Shown piece by piece: positions 11,185-22,600 of a DNA stretch of 64,000 nucleotides. The stretch is from Armigeres subalbatus. Lineage: Eukaryota > Arthropoda > Insecta > Diptera > Culicidae. The notes beneath the pieces were generated by a model. That model was not told the origin of the DNA. It made no database searches and saw only the letters and a list, made by a program, of their open reading frames with translations. Each line of letters starts with the position of its first letter. The first letter of the stretch is position 1. The position numbers were made by a program, and so were the translations under genes. The DNA is taken from the NCBI RefSeq assembly GCF_024139115.2, contig NC_085141.1, positions 28,597,242-28,661,241 on the forward strand, given 5' to 3'.

Positions 11185-12215
11185 AACAAAATTGATATTT
11201 CAGTTTTCACAAAAAAAAAACAATTACATAAACTCCGAAATTTACTCCTCTCAAATAATATTTAATCAAATTTAATTCAGTGGCTGAATAAAACTTATTC
11301 AAAAGATTCGAAAAATCTGAATAAGCGCCTTTGAAGCGAATTATATTACTAAATGGTTTAGTAAAGATTGAGAAAAAAATGTATAACATGCTGTAAAGTC
11401 ACGTAAAGGCACGTCAAAAACAGCTAAACAGATTCGCCAGATTTGCTGGTAAAAGAATTGAATAAAAGTTCTTGATCATATGTATCGCACACATATTCAG
11501 CTTGAGACCGTATAGACGAGTTGAAATAACATTTACATTGACGTTAAATGTTAGTTGGGTAGAAAGTGAGATGGTAAGTTCATCGCACCTGGAAATTACT
11601 TGCATTTCACAGAAAAATCTCAAATTGTATCACAATGTAGCGACAAAATTGATATTTCAGTTTTCACAAAAAAACATTAGGTAGGGGGAATGACGGCTTT
11701 GGCAGGTTTTGTTCTATTATTAGCAGGGGGGTTTTTTATGACTGACTAGGCTCAAATTTGGCCTAAACATTCTTTGCATATCAAAGAATATTGTGGCCAA
11801 ATTTCATAAAATTGGGTCGACAAAAACCCCCCTGCCAATAATAGAACAAAACCTGCCAAAGCCGTCTTTCCCCCTACATAAACTCCGAAATTTTCTCTCC
11901 TCTAAAATAATATTTAATTTAATTGAATTCAGTGGCTGTATAAAACTTATTTAACAGATTCAAAAAATCTGAATAAGCGCCATTAAAGCGAATTATATCA
12001 CTGAATGGTTTAGTAAAGATTGAGAAAAAATTATGTAACATGCTGTAAAGTAGTTGTGCAGGCACGTCAAAAACAGCTGAATAGATTCGCCAGATTTGCT
12101 GGTACCTAAAAGAATTGAATAGAAGTTTTTGATCATATGTGTAGCACACATATTCAGCTTGAAGCCGTATAGACGAGTTGAAATAACATTTACATTGACA
12201 TTAAATGTAAGTTGG
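11185..12215. repeat. Direct duplication of about 390 bp inside the long-TIR element
   Basis: Copy 1 (about 11185-11575) and copy 2 (about 11637-12215, including a 190-bp MITE) share 'aaaattgatatttcag', 'ataaactccgaaatt', 'acagattcgccagatttgct' with small changes, and 'cacatattcagcttgag'-like sequence. Copy 1 keeps the empty MITE target. Confidence 0.8.
11684..11874. mobile_element. Foldback MITE, family 'GGGGGAATGACGG', copy 1
   Basis: Inverted ends GGGGGAATGACGGCTTTGGC (left) and the complement of GCCAAAGCCGTCTTTCCCCC (right), pairing for about 45 bp and weakly to the centre (cattctttgcatatcaaag). Flanked by TA. The paralogous site in copy 1 of the surrounding duplication (aattacataaactcc, about 11221) lacks it and has one TA. 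Confidence 0.9.
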
Positions 12216-12273
12216 TAGTCGAGTTGAAGTTTAAGGGATTATTTGCGGAGGCTTTTCTTTTATTCAGCACTAG

Positions 12274-12640
12274 CAGACCCAACGAACTTCGTTACGCCTA
12301 AAATTGATTTATTCTCTGATTAGTTCTCGCGTTATGCAGACATTTATGCTTCATTTGTATGGGAACCCCCCACCCCCTCTCCAAAAGAAGGAGGCGTTCC
12401 GAACCACTACAGAAACATATCTTTCCTTCCAAAACCCCCACATGCCCCAGGAAATTGGTGTTGCATTTGTATGGGAGTCCCGCTTCCAAAGGGGGAAGGA
12501 TTTTCGAACCATCTTAAGAACCTTCCCCAGCAAGAAAAACCTCTGCATACAAATTTTCACGCCGATCGGTTCAGTAGTTTCCGAGTCTATAAGGTTGAGA
12601 CAGACAGAAACTCATTTTTATGTATATAGAAGATATATAG
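12274..12640. repeat. Dispersed repeat inserted in an inverted arm
   Basis: Starts near 'acccaacgaacttcgttacg' and ends in 'gagacagacagaaa' and AT-rich sequence. It holds two C-rich 'tgtatgggaaccccc'-type segments and 'cgatcggttcagtagtttcc', a phrase seen in many insect dispersed repeats. Class not determined. The 116-codon frame on the plus strand is not a recognisable protein. Confidence 0.5.
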
Positions 12641-12856
12641 ATTATACAGCCTAAGGCTAGAAGTTGAAGATTTTAGCACCAAAATTGTTAGTTGGTCCCA
12701 TACTATCAGCTATTTTTTTACATATTTTTACACTATGAAAAAGTCATTTTTTAAAAATCAACTTTATTCCGGCTAGATTGGCAAAATACCCTGTAGTGAT
12801 GATATATTGTATGTAGTTGTATTTAATTATTGATCTATGACAACCCTACATACCCC

Positions 12857-13376
12857 TATGTGCGTCGTACCAAACTGACTATCTACAAAACGCTTATTAG
12901 ACTGGTAATTCTCTACGGACACGAAACATGGGGTGGCATTGCGCATCTCGGCTCGAAACGAACAAACCATGCAAACTGTCATAAGAAGGAGCTGTTGAAA
13001 GGAGATGCGCAATGAGGCCCCTGGACGATGATCGTGGAGGGCCAACGCGCACTTGGTGTTTTCGAAAGGAAAGTGCTGCGTACCGTCTATGGTGGGGTGC
13101 AGATGGCGGACAGTTAATGGAGGAGGCGAATGAGTTGCATCAGCTGTTGGGAGAACCATCCATCGTTCACACCGCGACAATCGGAAGACTGCGGTGGGCT
13201 GAGCACGTAGCCAGAATGTCGGACATTAATCCAGTGAAAATGGTTCTCGACAACGATCAGGCGGGAACAATAAGGCGAGGTGCGCAGCGAGCAAGGTGCC
13301 ATGGACCACAGAAGACCTTGAGTGCCCACCCGGAAACTGCCGTGGCCTTAGACAAGCAGCTTAGGACTTTATGGGC
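12857..13376 (+). pseudogene. C-terminal fragment of an RTE-like retrotransposon
   Basis: Pieces in shifted frames: TIYKTLIRLVILYGHETW (12875 on) and LHQLLGEPSIVHTATIGRL, RWAEHVARMSDINPVKMVL (13134-13250), matching the C-terminal block of the element at 1412-4360. An inserted short inverted segment (ggcattgcgcatctcg / ggagatgcgcaatgaggcc) disrupts it. It ends 272 bp from the last coding base of the minus-strand lipoprotein gene. Confidence 0.7.
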
Positions 13377-13647
13377 CTGAATTACACTTTCTTGGTCTCT
13401 ATTAATTGCAGGATTTTTCACAAACATAAAAAAAATGTAATCGAAGTTGAATATTCACGTAGTTATAATTCACATTTAAGCACTAGTAGTTCACCACTAA
13501 GTGGCAAGTACGCCACAAGCAGAAGTATATCGTCTTTCATACTAAACAGCAAACATCGTCTTGTAATAACTATCTTCATACTGACATATAAATCTAAAAG
13601 TCATGCTTTGTTTTGGTAGAATAAATATAGTTCAACTACATCCATTA
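13377..13647. other. Probable 3' region of the vitellogenin-like gene
   Basis: Downstream of the minus-strand stop codon. AT-rich, no gene on either strand and no AATAAA/ATTAAA on the minus strand. It is either 3' UTR or intron leading to a missing last exon. Confidence 0.35.
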
Positions 13648-16600
13648 TTAATGAGCCCGGCTGCTACAGAGGCCACACATACGGCCCTTGTGAACAGTCG
13701 GCAGTAGAATGCTCGTTATCGACTTTCGGTTGTACTGCACCACTGCTCCATTCAGCTCATTCTCCACCACCAATATATCTTCGTCGTTGAGGTAAACCCG
13801 GAAGTCGTAGATCTCCTCATCCGGTGGGTACTGGTAGATCACGTTCTTCAGGTTGATCAATTGCTCATCGTTGATATTGAGAATCGGTTCAGATTCCTGC
13901 TGCCCAGTGGTCTCGTACACGACGTAGTTTCCGCCGGTGTAAATCTGGATGCCTTTGCCGTTGTCCAGTATGAAGACGGCGATCTTTGGCGTCTCGGAAC
14001 AGTCAGCCGCCAGCAGGAACGTGTCGTTCAGTCGATAGTCCTGCTTGAGGTCCGGCGTCAACTCGGCGATCCGGTCGTGGAACGTGGTCAACTTGTTGTT
14101 GACTAGACTGCACATACCTGCGGGTAAATACAAACTAGGTTTAGAATTAGGGTTAGGCGGGGCAAGATGGGTCACGGGGTAAGATGGGTCAGGGTCGTTT
14201 TTGAGCATCGTGTACATTTTAATGTGGATATTATGACTTTGTAGGAGGAATAATTTGGTTCTACTTTATTGTCACTCGATTTGATGATAAAAATTTATTT
14301 TGGTAGGGTATGGCAAGGTAAAATATTTTTCAGCATTGTTTCTTATGCGGAACACACTTCCTATAAAACGTGTAATCTCGTCGAGCAATGTAAAATTTAA
14401 ACTTTTTTAGTAACTTAGTGAAAGTATTATAAGTAATGTAGGTGATGTTGTACTAACTGCGTTGAAATAAATAAATTTGATCGAAAATTAGACATTCTAA
14501 CATGAACTTAAAAATGGGGCAAGATGGGTCAGCACATACTGAAGCGCATAGTTCGTATTCAAAACATATTTTCCATTGCTGGTTTAATTATTTTAAGGTT
14601 ACTTTTGACATAATGATGTGTATTTGTTTATTGAAAATGTCTATTTTTTGTCTTTAAGAAAGCAATACTCAGACGGTTTGTTTTCATAAGAATTTGCAGA
14701 CATTTTTAAATGTAGAGCCATTTCTTCATCCAAAGCTTAAAAATTCCTTTCTATTCAATAAAATCATTGGCAATACGGCCATCTATCTGTGTGTAATTCA
14801 ATATTGAGAATAAAAACAATATTAATTGCAAAATTTAAAGGTGACCCATCTTGCCCCGCTGTTTGACCCATCTTACCCCGTCATTTTTTGATTGACAAAA
14901 AATTAGACTTCTACTATAATGACTCAAAATGAAATAAAAAGTGGATTTTTTGTTATTTCATACCCCTGGCTTACAGATTATGAGCTATTTTTATAGATCC
15001 ATGTTGAAAAGTTGAATTAGAATGTTTCTGTTTTGAGACATTCAGGGTTCGCCTTAGGCGACCCATCTTGCCCCATCCTACCCTACTTATTGATTTATTT
15101 TGATACACGTTTGTAACTAAATTAGATTTTTTCAAAACATTTCTCAAGCTCTTTTAGCAGATATGCGATAGTTTGTACGGTTTTGATTCATGTCATGGAA
15201 TAAATGTTGCATAAATATAGCCAAGAGTTCCACGAAATGGTAACTGGGTGCGAATACCATTCAACTGAAGTAATTATAATTCACCAAATTTAGTGCCTTT
15301 GAGCCCAACCAGTATATACGCGCTTCATTCTCTAGAATTCAGCATGAAACACGTTCCGAGGATCTTAAAAGATCGTGAAAACCAAAGGAGGAATTCGGCC
15401 AAGACCGACGAAGCTTGGGATCGGGTAGGGGTAGGTTAAAATATTGATACTTAAAATCGCATCGTTAATATTTTATTAAATTCCTTGTGGACCAATCTCA
15501 AGTATTTGAAAGTGTCTTACTGTTTTACAATTACTGCCATCTACTATCAGAGCCGCAAGAAACACAGTTGACGTTTACTCCTAACGCATACTTCTATATG
15601 AATCATCATCAACACAGAAAACATTCAACAACATTTACCCTAATCAACTGTAAAAGCGATTGAACGCTAGCGCCTCTCTTGGCACAATCCCGTAGCACAT
15701 ACGAATTTCGAATCAACCGTTGAAGATGTGAACAGATTATCCACACATGTGGTTTATCTGTGTTATTATTATTACTCACTCGTAAACCCATAATCGATGC
15801 TGCTCTTCCTGGGATGGTGAATCTTCTCGTTGTAGCTGTACCGCGTTGGGATCCAGATGGTACCTCCATTGATGGTGATGTCCATGTCGCTGTTCCATCG
15901 AGTGGTTTTAATGTTCACATCCAAATGGTCGGTAATATTTAGTGTTTGGACGCGTCGTGGCACTACTGCTGAGGCCAGGTGGTCCAACCGATGCAACAAA
16001 TCAACAATCCAAGATGGGAGCTGAAACGTGCGTTGAAATTATGTTTTTCCTGTGGACATTTTTACAATAGATAAAATACTAACTTTTTCAAATTTGAAGC
16101 GGGCATCCAACCCAGATACCGTCGTTAGTGGAGCAAAGTGGTCGGCACTGCAGTTGCCGGAGAATGGTGGCGGGGTCAGTCGAAGAATCTCCTTGGGACA
16201 ATTTAAGTCTCCGGTATCCAAAACGTTGTAAGCAATCTGGGCAACATGTGGCAAATGGTACGATATGTTGAACGTGATCCGTGGGAGATCTGGGCATCGT
16301 TTCGGGGTACGAGTTTCGTTGAAAGCCACATGTCCTACTAAGCTGAAGGGCCTCTTCAAGAAGACCAACGGCTGGTAATCGGCCATCAAGCATAACTGAA
16401 AATCAAGACAAAGTAGATACAGGTAATCTTCGACATAAAGTACCCCCGATCTAACGTACACTCGATATAACGTCACTCGATAAAGCGTACATTGTTCTCC
16501 GATACAACGTACACTTCGAAAAATAATTTTAATTTTGCTAGATTATTCAAAAAATCAGAAGGGTTGTGTACAAGACACGACCGCCCGACGTAAACTACGT

Positions 16601-19600
16601 GAAACAGTTTGGTGAAATGAAGAATCTAGTGCCATTATCCATGAGTATTATAAAATTACTCTTTGGATTTCTTATCAAATTTACATTCTAAAAGGAACTT
16701 ATATATTTATGTAATTAAAACAAATTTATTGAATTCTCGAGTTTTGTATAATATGAGTAGTTTAGTTTTGTTTGTTTAAATTCAATTCATTGTTGTTTTT
16801 CGAATTTTTCGAAAAATATTCTAAATGAGCTTAACTAAACTTGGGTACCGTCAACTGGGGGGAAGATGATCATTTTTAAGACAAAACATTTAATAACAAT
16901 GTGTGTTTACATTTTAAATCGAAACAAATATTTTCAAAACATGTACTGCTATACGTTGCAATAATCAACAACTTTAGTTTTCTGAAATGCGTTCGCATTT
17001 ATTAAAATAAATTAAATTATCACACATTTTTTAAGTAATCTGGTTTGGGGTGAAGTTGATCAAGACAGCTCTACTAAAATCATTATGACCTAGCCGTCAA
17101 AATACACTAGGTTATTTGTATGAATGTTGAATTTACTACGTAAAGAAGTCTACGAAGTCAATATTTGAAACGAAAATAGCGTCATTTATGACTATCTCTC
17201 TCTTTCTTCCACAAAATACATTTTCATGATTATAATCGAAAAACTCGGATTTCTACCTAGCGGTAACATTACTTGAACGGAGAATATTGTTGACTACCGT
17301 TTCATAAAAAAAATTGGCACTTTTGACTGACATATCAAATGATCATCTTCACCTCAATGATCATCTTCCCCCCAGTTGACGGTATTTAAAAATTCAATTT
17401 ATCAGGTTTAATTGCACTTTTTACTGTATTTAACCATTAAAACTTTAGAAATGAGGATAACTACCGTCAAATCACTAAAGACGCACACATGTTTTTGCAA
17501 AGACCACGCGTCAAAGCGCACTCGTGATTTCGCTACTGACGGCATCATTTCGATTGAACTGTCTCCATCTTTTGATTGATTGTTAATAGTCCGCCTTCCC
17601 AATCACAAGCTGCAACAAAATCAAATAAGATCTTAAGAAAATTTCACCTGGCTGCCACTGATGCCATCCATACGAATTCATATTTGTAGCATCTCCTCCC
17701 TGGGCGCACTCGTGATTCTGCTACGGACGACAACATTATGACGTCGCCAAGTGGTTAATTTGCTCTTTGAACAATATTCGCCTCACCTCTTCCTTTACAT
17801 AGGATGGTGGCCCTGAGAAGAACCGATTGATTCGTTCAGCAACTCCGCCGATGCTGGGTCCACCGCCCGCGACATTTCTAATGAAACGCCACGCGCGCGG
17901 GGGAGAGCAGTTTTCTTATCATCAAAAAGATGGCTCATTAGTCCCGCCTGTTTGTTGTCCGGTATGGCTGCAAATATTGTGTAACCGTCAAACACCACCA
18001 AAGGGGCGTGGCTACAGATTCAACTTTATTGATTACAAGAAAGCAGCTCTTCCGCGCGCACGAGCCATTTCGTTCGAGATGTTCGGAGAGCAGACCTTCG
18101 GCATCGGCGGAGCTCCTACCGGAAATTTTATTCCCGGCGATGGTGTGGGTCGCGCGGTCGTCGTCATTAACATTAGCAGCGCTCAGATTAAATTTTCTTG
18201 TATGAGGTAGGGGGAATGACGGCTTTGGCAGGTTTTGTTCTATCATAGTCGGCGAGGGTTTTTGTTGACCAAATTTTATGTAATTTGGCCACAATATTCT
18301 TTGATATGCAAAGAATGTTTAGGCCAAATTTGAGCATAATTAGTTACAGAAAACCCCCTGACAATAATAGAATAAAACCTGCCAAAGCCGTAATTTCCCC
18401 TACTAACGATTGGCTACCATCAATGAAAGTAGCTCTCAAGTCACAACTTGAGGCGAGATGAATTTTGATCAAAGTAAAAGTTAATTGCTTGGTGATGGCA
18501 GATTGTTTTCCGTCGGTAGTAGAATCACGAGATCCCGATTCAGAGAAAAACTTATAATTTTAGTAGATGGTCATCCATGCGAATACATTTTTGCAGGTTC
18601 TTCGTTTGACGCGCGCTCGTGATTCTACATACATACAGAAAACATACGATGATTCAACTCATCCATGAGTTTTTAGGTGCTGAGTTGGGCTTGACTTGAA
18701 TCGTCCATGAGTTTTTACCACAACAGACCAAACCACAGGCGTTATCGCTGGAACCGCGCTGGTCCGTTCTCCGTGACATCCAGAATGAAAATGACGCGCG
18801 CACGCGAAACATGGGGCTTTTTATGCACAGGGAAAACGAAGCAGTGGATCAAAAGACCCGTACCTTACTGCAATCTGATGTCCGTATTGGGGATTTATGA
18901 ACGGAATTGAATTTTTCACCCGGTTTGGAAAGAAATAACATTTTCAATAGTTTAACGTTGATAATCAATAGTATCAATAGAATTGGCAAATTGCTGGAGA
19001 GTTTCCGAATCTATTGATAAGCAAATCTCGAAAATCCATCGAAAGATAAAGACGCTATTAGCGTTTGAAATCTATCCTAATTTCGTGATGGTTTCGAATT
19101 TGGAAATTTCGGTTTTACACCCTGTATCTGAGTCTTCCCCTTAGACGTAGTTTACGTCAAAAATGCGCGAGCAAAAAACACGTCCGTACGTGCTGCTGTC
19201 TTGAACTGGAATGAGGCTGATTGCGCCACGCGCGCGGGGGAGAGCAGTTTTCTTATAACCAATAAAGATGGCTCATTAGTCCCTCCTCTTTGTTGTCCGG
19301 TATAACTGCAAATATTGTGTAACCGTCAAACACTCACCAAAGGGGCGTGGCTATAGGTTCATCTTTATTGATTACAAGCAAGCTGCTTTCCGGGGGAGCG
19401 AGCCATTTCGTTCCAGATGTCGCGGAGACCAGACCATGGTACCACCTTCGGCATCGGTGGAGCTCCTACCGGAAATTTTATTCCCGGCGATGGTGTAGGT
19501 CGCGCGGTCGTCGTCGTCAGCATCAACAGCACTCAGATGGAATTTTCTTGCGTGTCTCTACGATGGCGGCTATGGTGGTGTTTATTTCTGCAACGGTTGC

Positions 19601-22600
19601 GTCTGAAGTGTCATCAGTGAAAGCAGCTCTTAAGCCATAATTTGAGGCGAGACGAATTTTGATCAAAGTTCATATTAATCGCTTGATGATGGCTGATAGT
19701 TTCCGTCGGTGGCAGAATCACGACCGTGCGTCAGGGACGCTACAAAAAATTATTCGCATTAATAGCATCAACACCAGTGCAATTTCCCCTCAAGATTATT
19801 ATTTTAGTAGATAGACTGCTACTTGTTTCAGGTTTAATTTCCATCCATGCAAATACATTTTTGCAGCTTCTTCTGACGCACGCTCTTCGTTCCCACCGAT
19901 GGCGTAGGTAGCGCTCGTAACAGGATCGTTGCGACAGAGAATCCAACGATGGCAATATGTTGCAGTGTAGCGGTAGAACCATAGAGCCAGCATCTGCATT
20001 TGAGTGAAATACTCTTGTGATATTCTGACTACCGAATGGTTGCTGTTGTGTTGGTGATTAGAAATCCGCATGATCTGAAATCTGTCCTTTTCAGGGCATT
20101 AAATTTTTCATTGGAGGAATTTGGTTTGACTGTTTGACATCGAAAGATAAAGACGCTATTAGTGTTTGAAATCTATCCTAATTTCGCGACGGTCTCGAAT
20201 TTGGAAATTTCCGTTTTACACTCTGTATCTGAGTCTTCCCCTTAGACGTAGTTTACGTCAAAAAATTATTTCAACTTAACCTTCCTCCCAAACATAATGG
20301 TGGTCCTGAAAAGAACCGATTCATTTCCACTTATGTGCCTCATCAACAGCATGACATTGATTGCCAGATTCAACGATGCTGTTGGGAACACGGATGAAAA
20401 GATGTACTGCTGTTGCCACGACCGCCACCACCACCTGGCGAAAAATTTCATCCGCATCATCACTCATAAATCTCAATCAACGAACCCTCCCGTGCGAACG
20501 GAATCGTCCGTTCTCCGTGACATGTAGAATGAAGATGACGCGCGCATGCGAAACACGGGGCTTTTTATACATAGGGAAAACGAAGCAGTGGATCAAAAGG
20601 CCCGTACGTTACTGCAATCTGATGTCCGTGTTGGGGATTTATGAACGGGATTGAATTTTTCACCCGGTTTGGAAAGAAATAATATTTTCAATAGTTTAAC
20701 GTTGATAATCAATAGTATCAATAGAATTGGCAAATTGCTGAAGAGTTTCCGAATCGATTGATAATAAGCAAATGTCGAAAATCGATAGAAAGATAAAGAC
20801 GCTATTACCGTTTGAAATCTTACATGATTTCGTGACGGTCCCCAATTTGGAAATTTTCATTTTGCACCCTGTATCTGAGGCTTCCCCTTAGACGTAGTTT
20901 ACGTCAAAAAAAAGTAGTAAAAAGAGACATTATTGTGACTGTTTTCTTCAAATCATACAATCCTCAAAATTCTGTTCTATGTCTTACAAATGTCTAGTCG
21001 ATATGGAGCAAAAGTTCTATCAAAGTCAGGAAGAAAGACCTTAGGACCGCCGGAAAATCCTACAAGAATTCCTTCAATAATTTCTTTAGAAACACTTCCA
21101 GTAATTCCCCCAAGAATTTCTTCCTAGAACAAAATTCTAGGAAATTCCTGAGGAACCTATGAACAAATCCCTAAAGGAACTCCGGAAAAAATTCCGACAT
21201 TCTTAGTGTTGGCCCTCCTTAGTCGTGCGGTAAGACGCGCGGCTACAAAGCAAGACCATGCTGAGGGTGGCTGGGTTCGATTCCCGGTGCCGGTCTAGGC
21301 AATTTTCGGGTTGGAAATTGTCTCGACTTCCTTGGACATAAAAGTATCATCGTGTTAGCCTCATGATATACGAATGCAAAAATGGTAACTTGGCTTAGAA
21401 ACCTCGCAGTTAATAACTGTGGAAGTGCTTAATGAACTAAGCTGTGAGGCGGCTCTGTCCCAGTGTGGACTGTAATGCCAATAAGAAGAAGAAGAAGAAC
21501 TTAGTGTTGGCTTGAGAAATGGATTGCGAGTAATTTGACTATGCGTCCAATTTGGGAATATCGAGCTCATTCAGTAGCCGCTAGGTTGCGAAGGCCGACG
21601 GAGGACGGACCTTAGTTGGAGCACCAGTCTAGCGTACTATAGGGTCATGGGTTCGAGTCCCATCGAAGGGAAAGTGGTTATCTCCAATACATTTTCCAAA
21701 TCAGTATCTTCCACATAATGTACATATTCACATATGAGTTTTCACAACATTGTAAACGTGTCCAAGTCGGGTGGTTTAATCCCCGGAAATAGGCAATTAA
21801 CTTTGATTGAACTGACATTCTTAGATTACTACAAGAATTCCTTCAGACTTTCTTCAAAAACTCTTTCAGGGACTCTCTCGAAAAATCCTCCGGAAAAAAC
21901 TTCGTAAATTGATCTAAAAATTACCGTGCACGCACCATACTTTGTCGGCGCAGTTAAGGAAATGCAAAATTTAATCAACTCATACAACTTACAGAAAGAA
22001 GCTATCTGCCTGAAATAGTTTCCATGCGGTAGTATTTTTATCATATTATATGAGTACTAAATTTGGCACAAAAATTTGAAATAAATGGTAAATTGAACTT
22101 CAAAGCAGACCCTTTATTATATGCCTAACTTTGCGCACATAACTTGGAAAATTTCTAACACAAAGCATGCAACTATCATACAATTTTTCATCTTAATTTA
22201 TTTTTTCAACTAATACTACTATTACACATCATGTTCATTCCATTTGTAGGCATATATGAGCTATTTGAGAAAATGAGGATGCACGGCATTATTTTCTTAT
22301 GATTCGACATACTTAGTATGTTTTCACGTCTGTTTAGGCTGACCAGATTATTTTGGTGAAAAAACGGGACAAACGCACTTGAAAACGGGACATGTCAAAA
22401 AAACCTATTGACAAAATTCAAGCGCTTTGAAAAATTAAAAATGTATGGGCTTCATTTTTTAATTAAATTTCTAAAAGTTAGAGAAAATTTTTAGAGTGCA
22501 TCATTCACCACCATAACGTTCCGTTGTATTAAGTAGTTGAGGAAAAATACTATACTAAATGTATTTCACTCTGAAAAAGGGTGCGGACAAAAACACAAAG

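Larger units (their letters stand above)
10170..12695. mobile_element. 2.5-kb element with long inverted terminal repeats
   Basis: Ends are CCAACTAACATTTTTGGTGC (left) and the complement of AGCACCAAAATTGTTAGTTGG (right). The arms continue for about 130 bp (gctagaagttgaag, ttcttttattcagc, cgagttgaagtttaaggg). The right arm is broken by a separate repeat at about 12274-12640. Inside are a direct duplication and a MITE. No transposase frame was found, so it is non-autonomous. Confidence 0.75.

Noticed and set aside
21600..21670. Functional tRNA gene
   Set aside because: Only the B box and part of the arms are tRNA-like; the acceptor ends do not pair.
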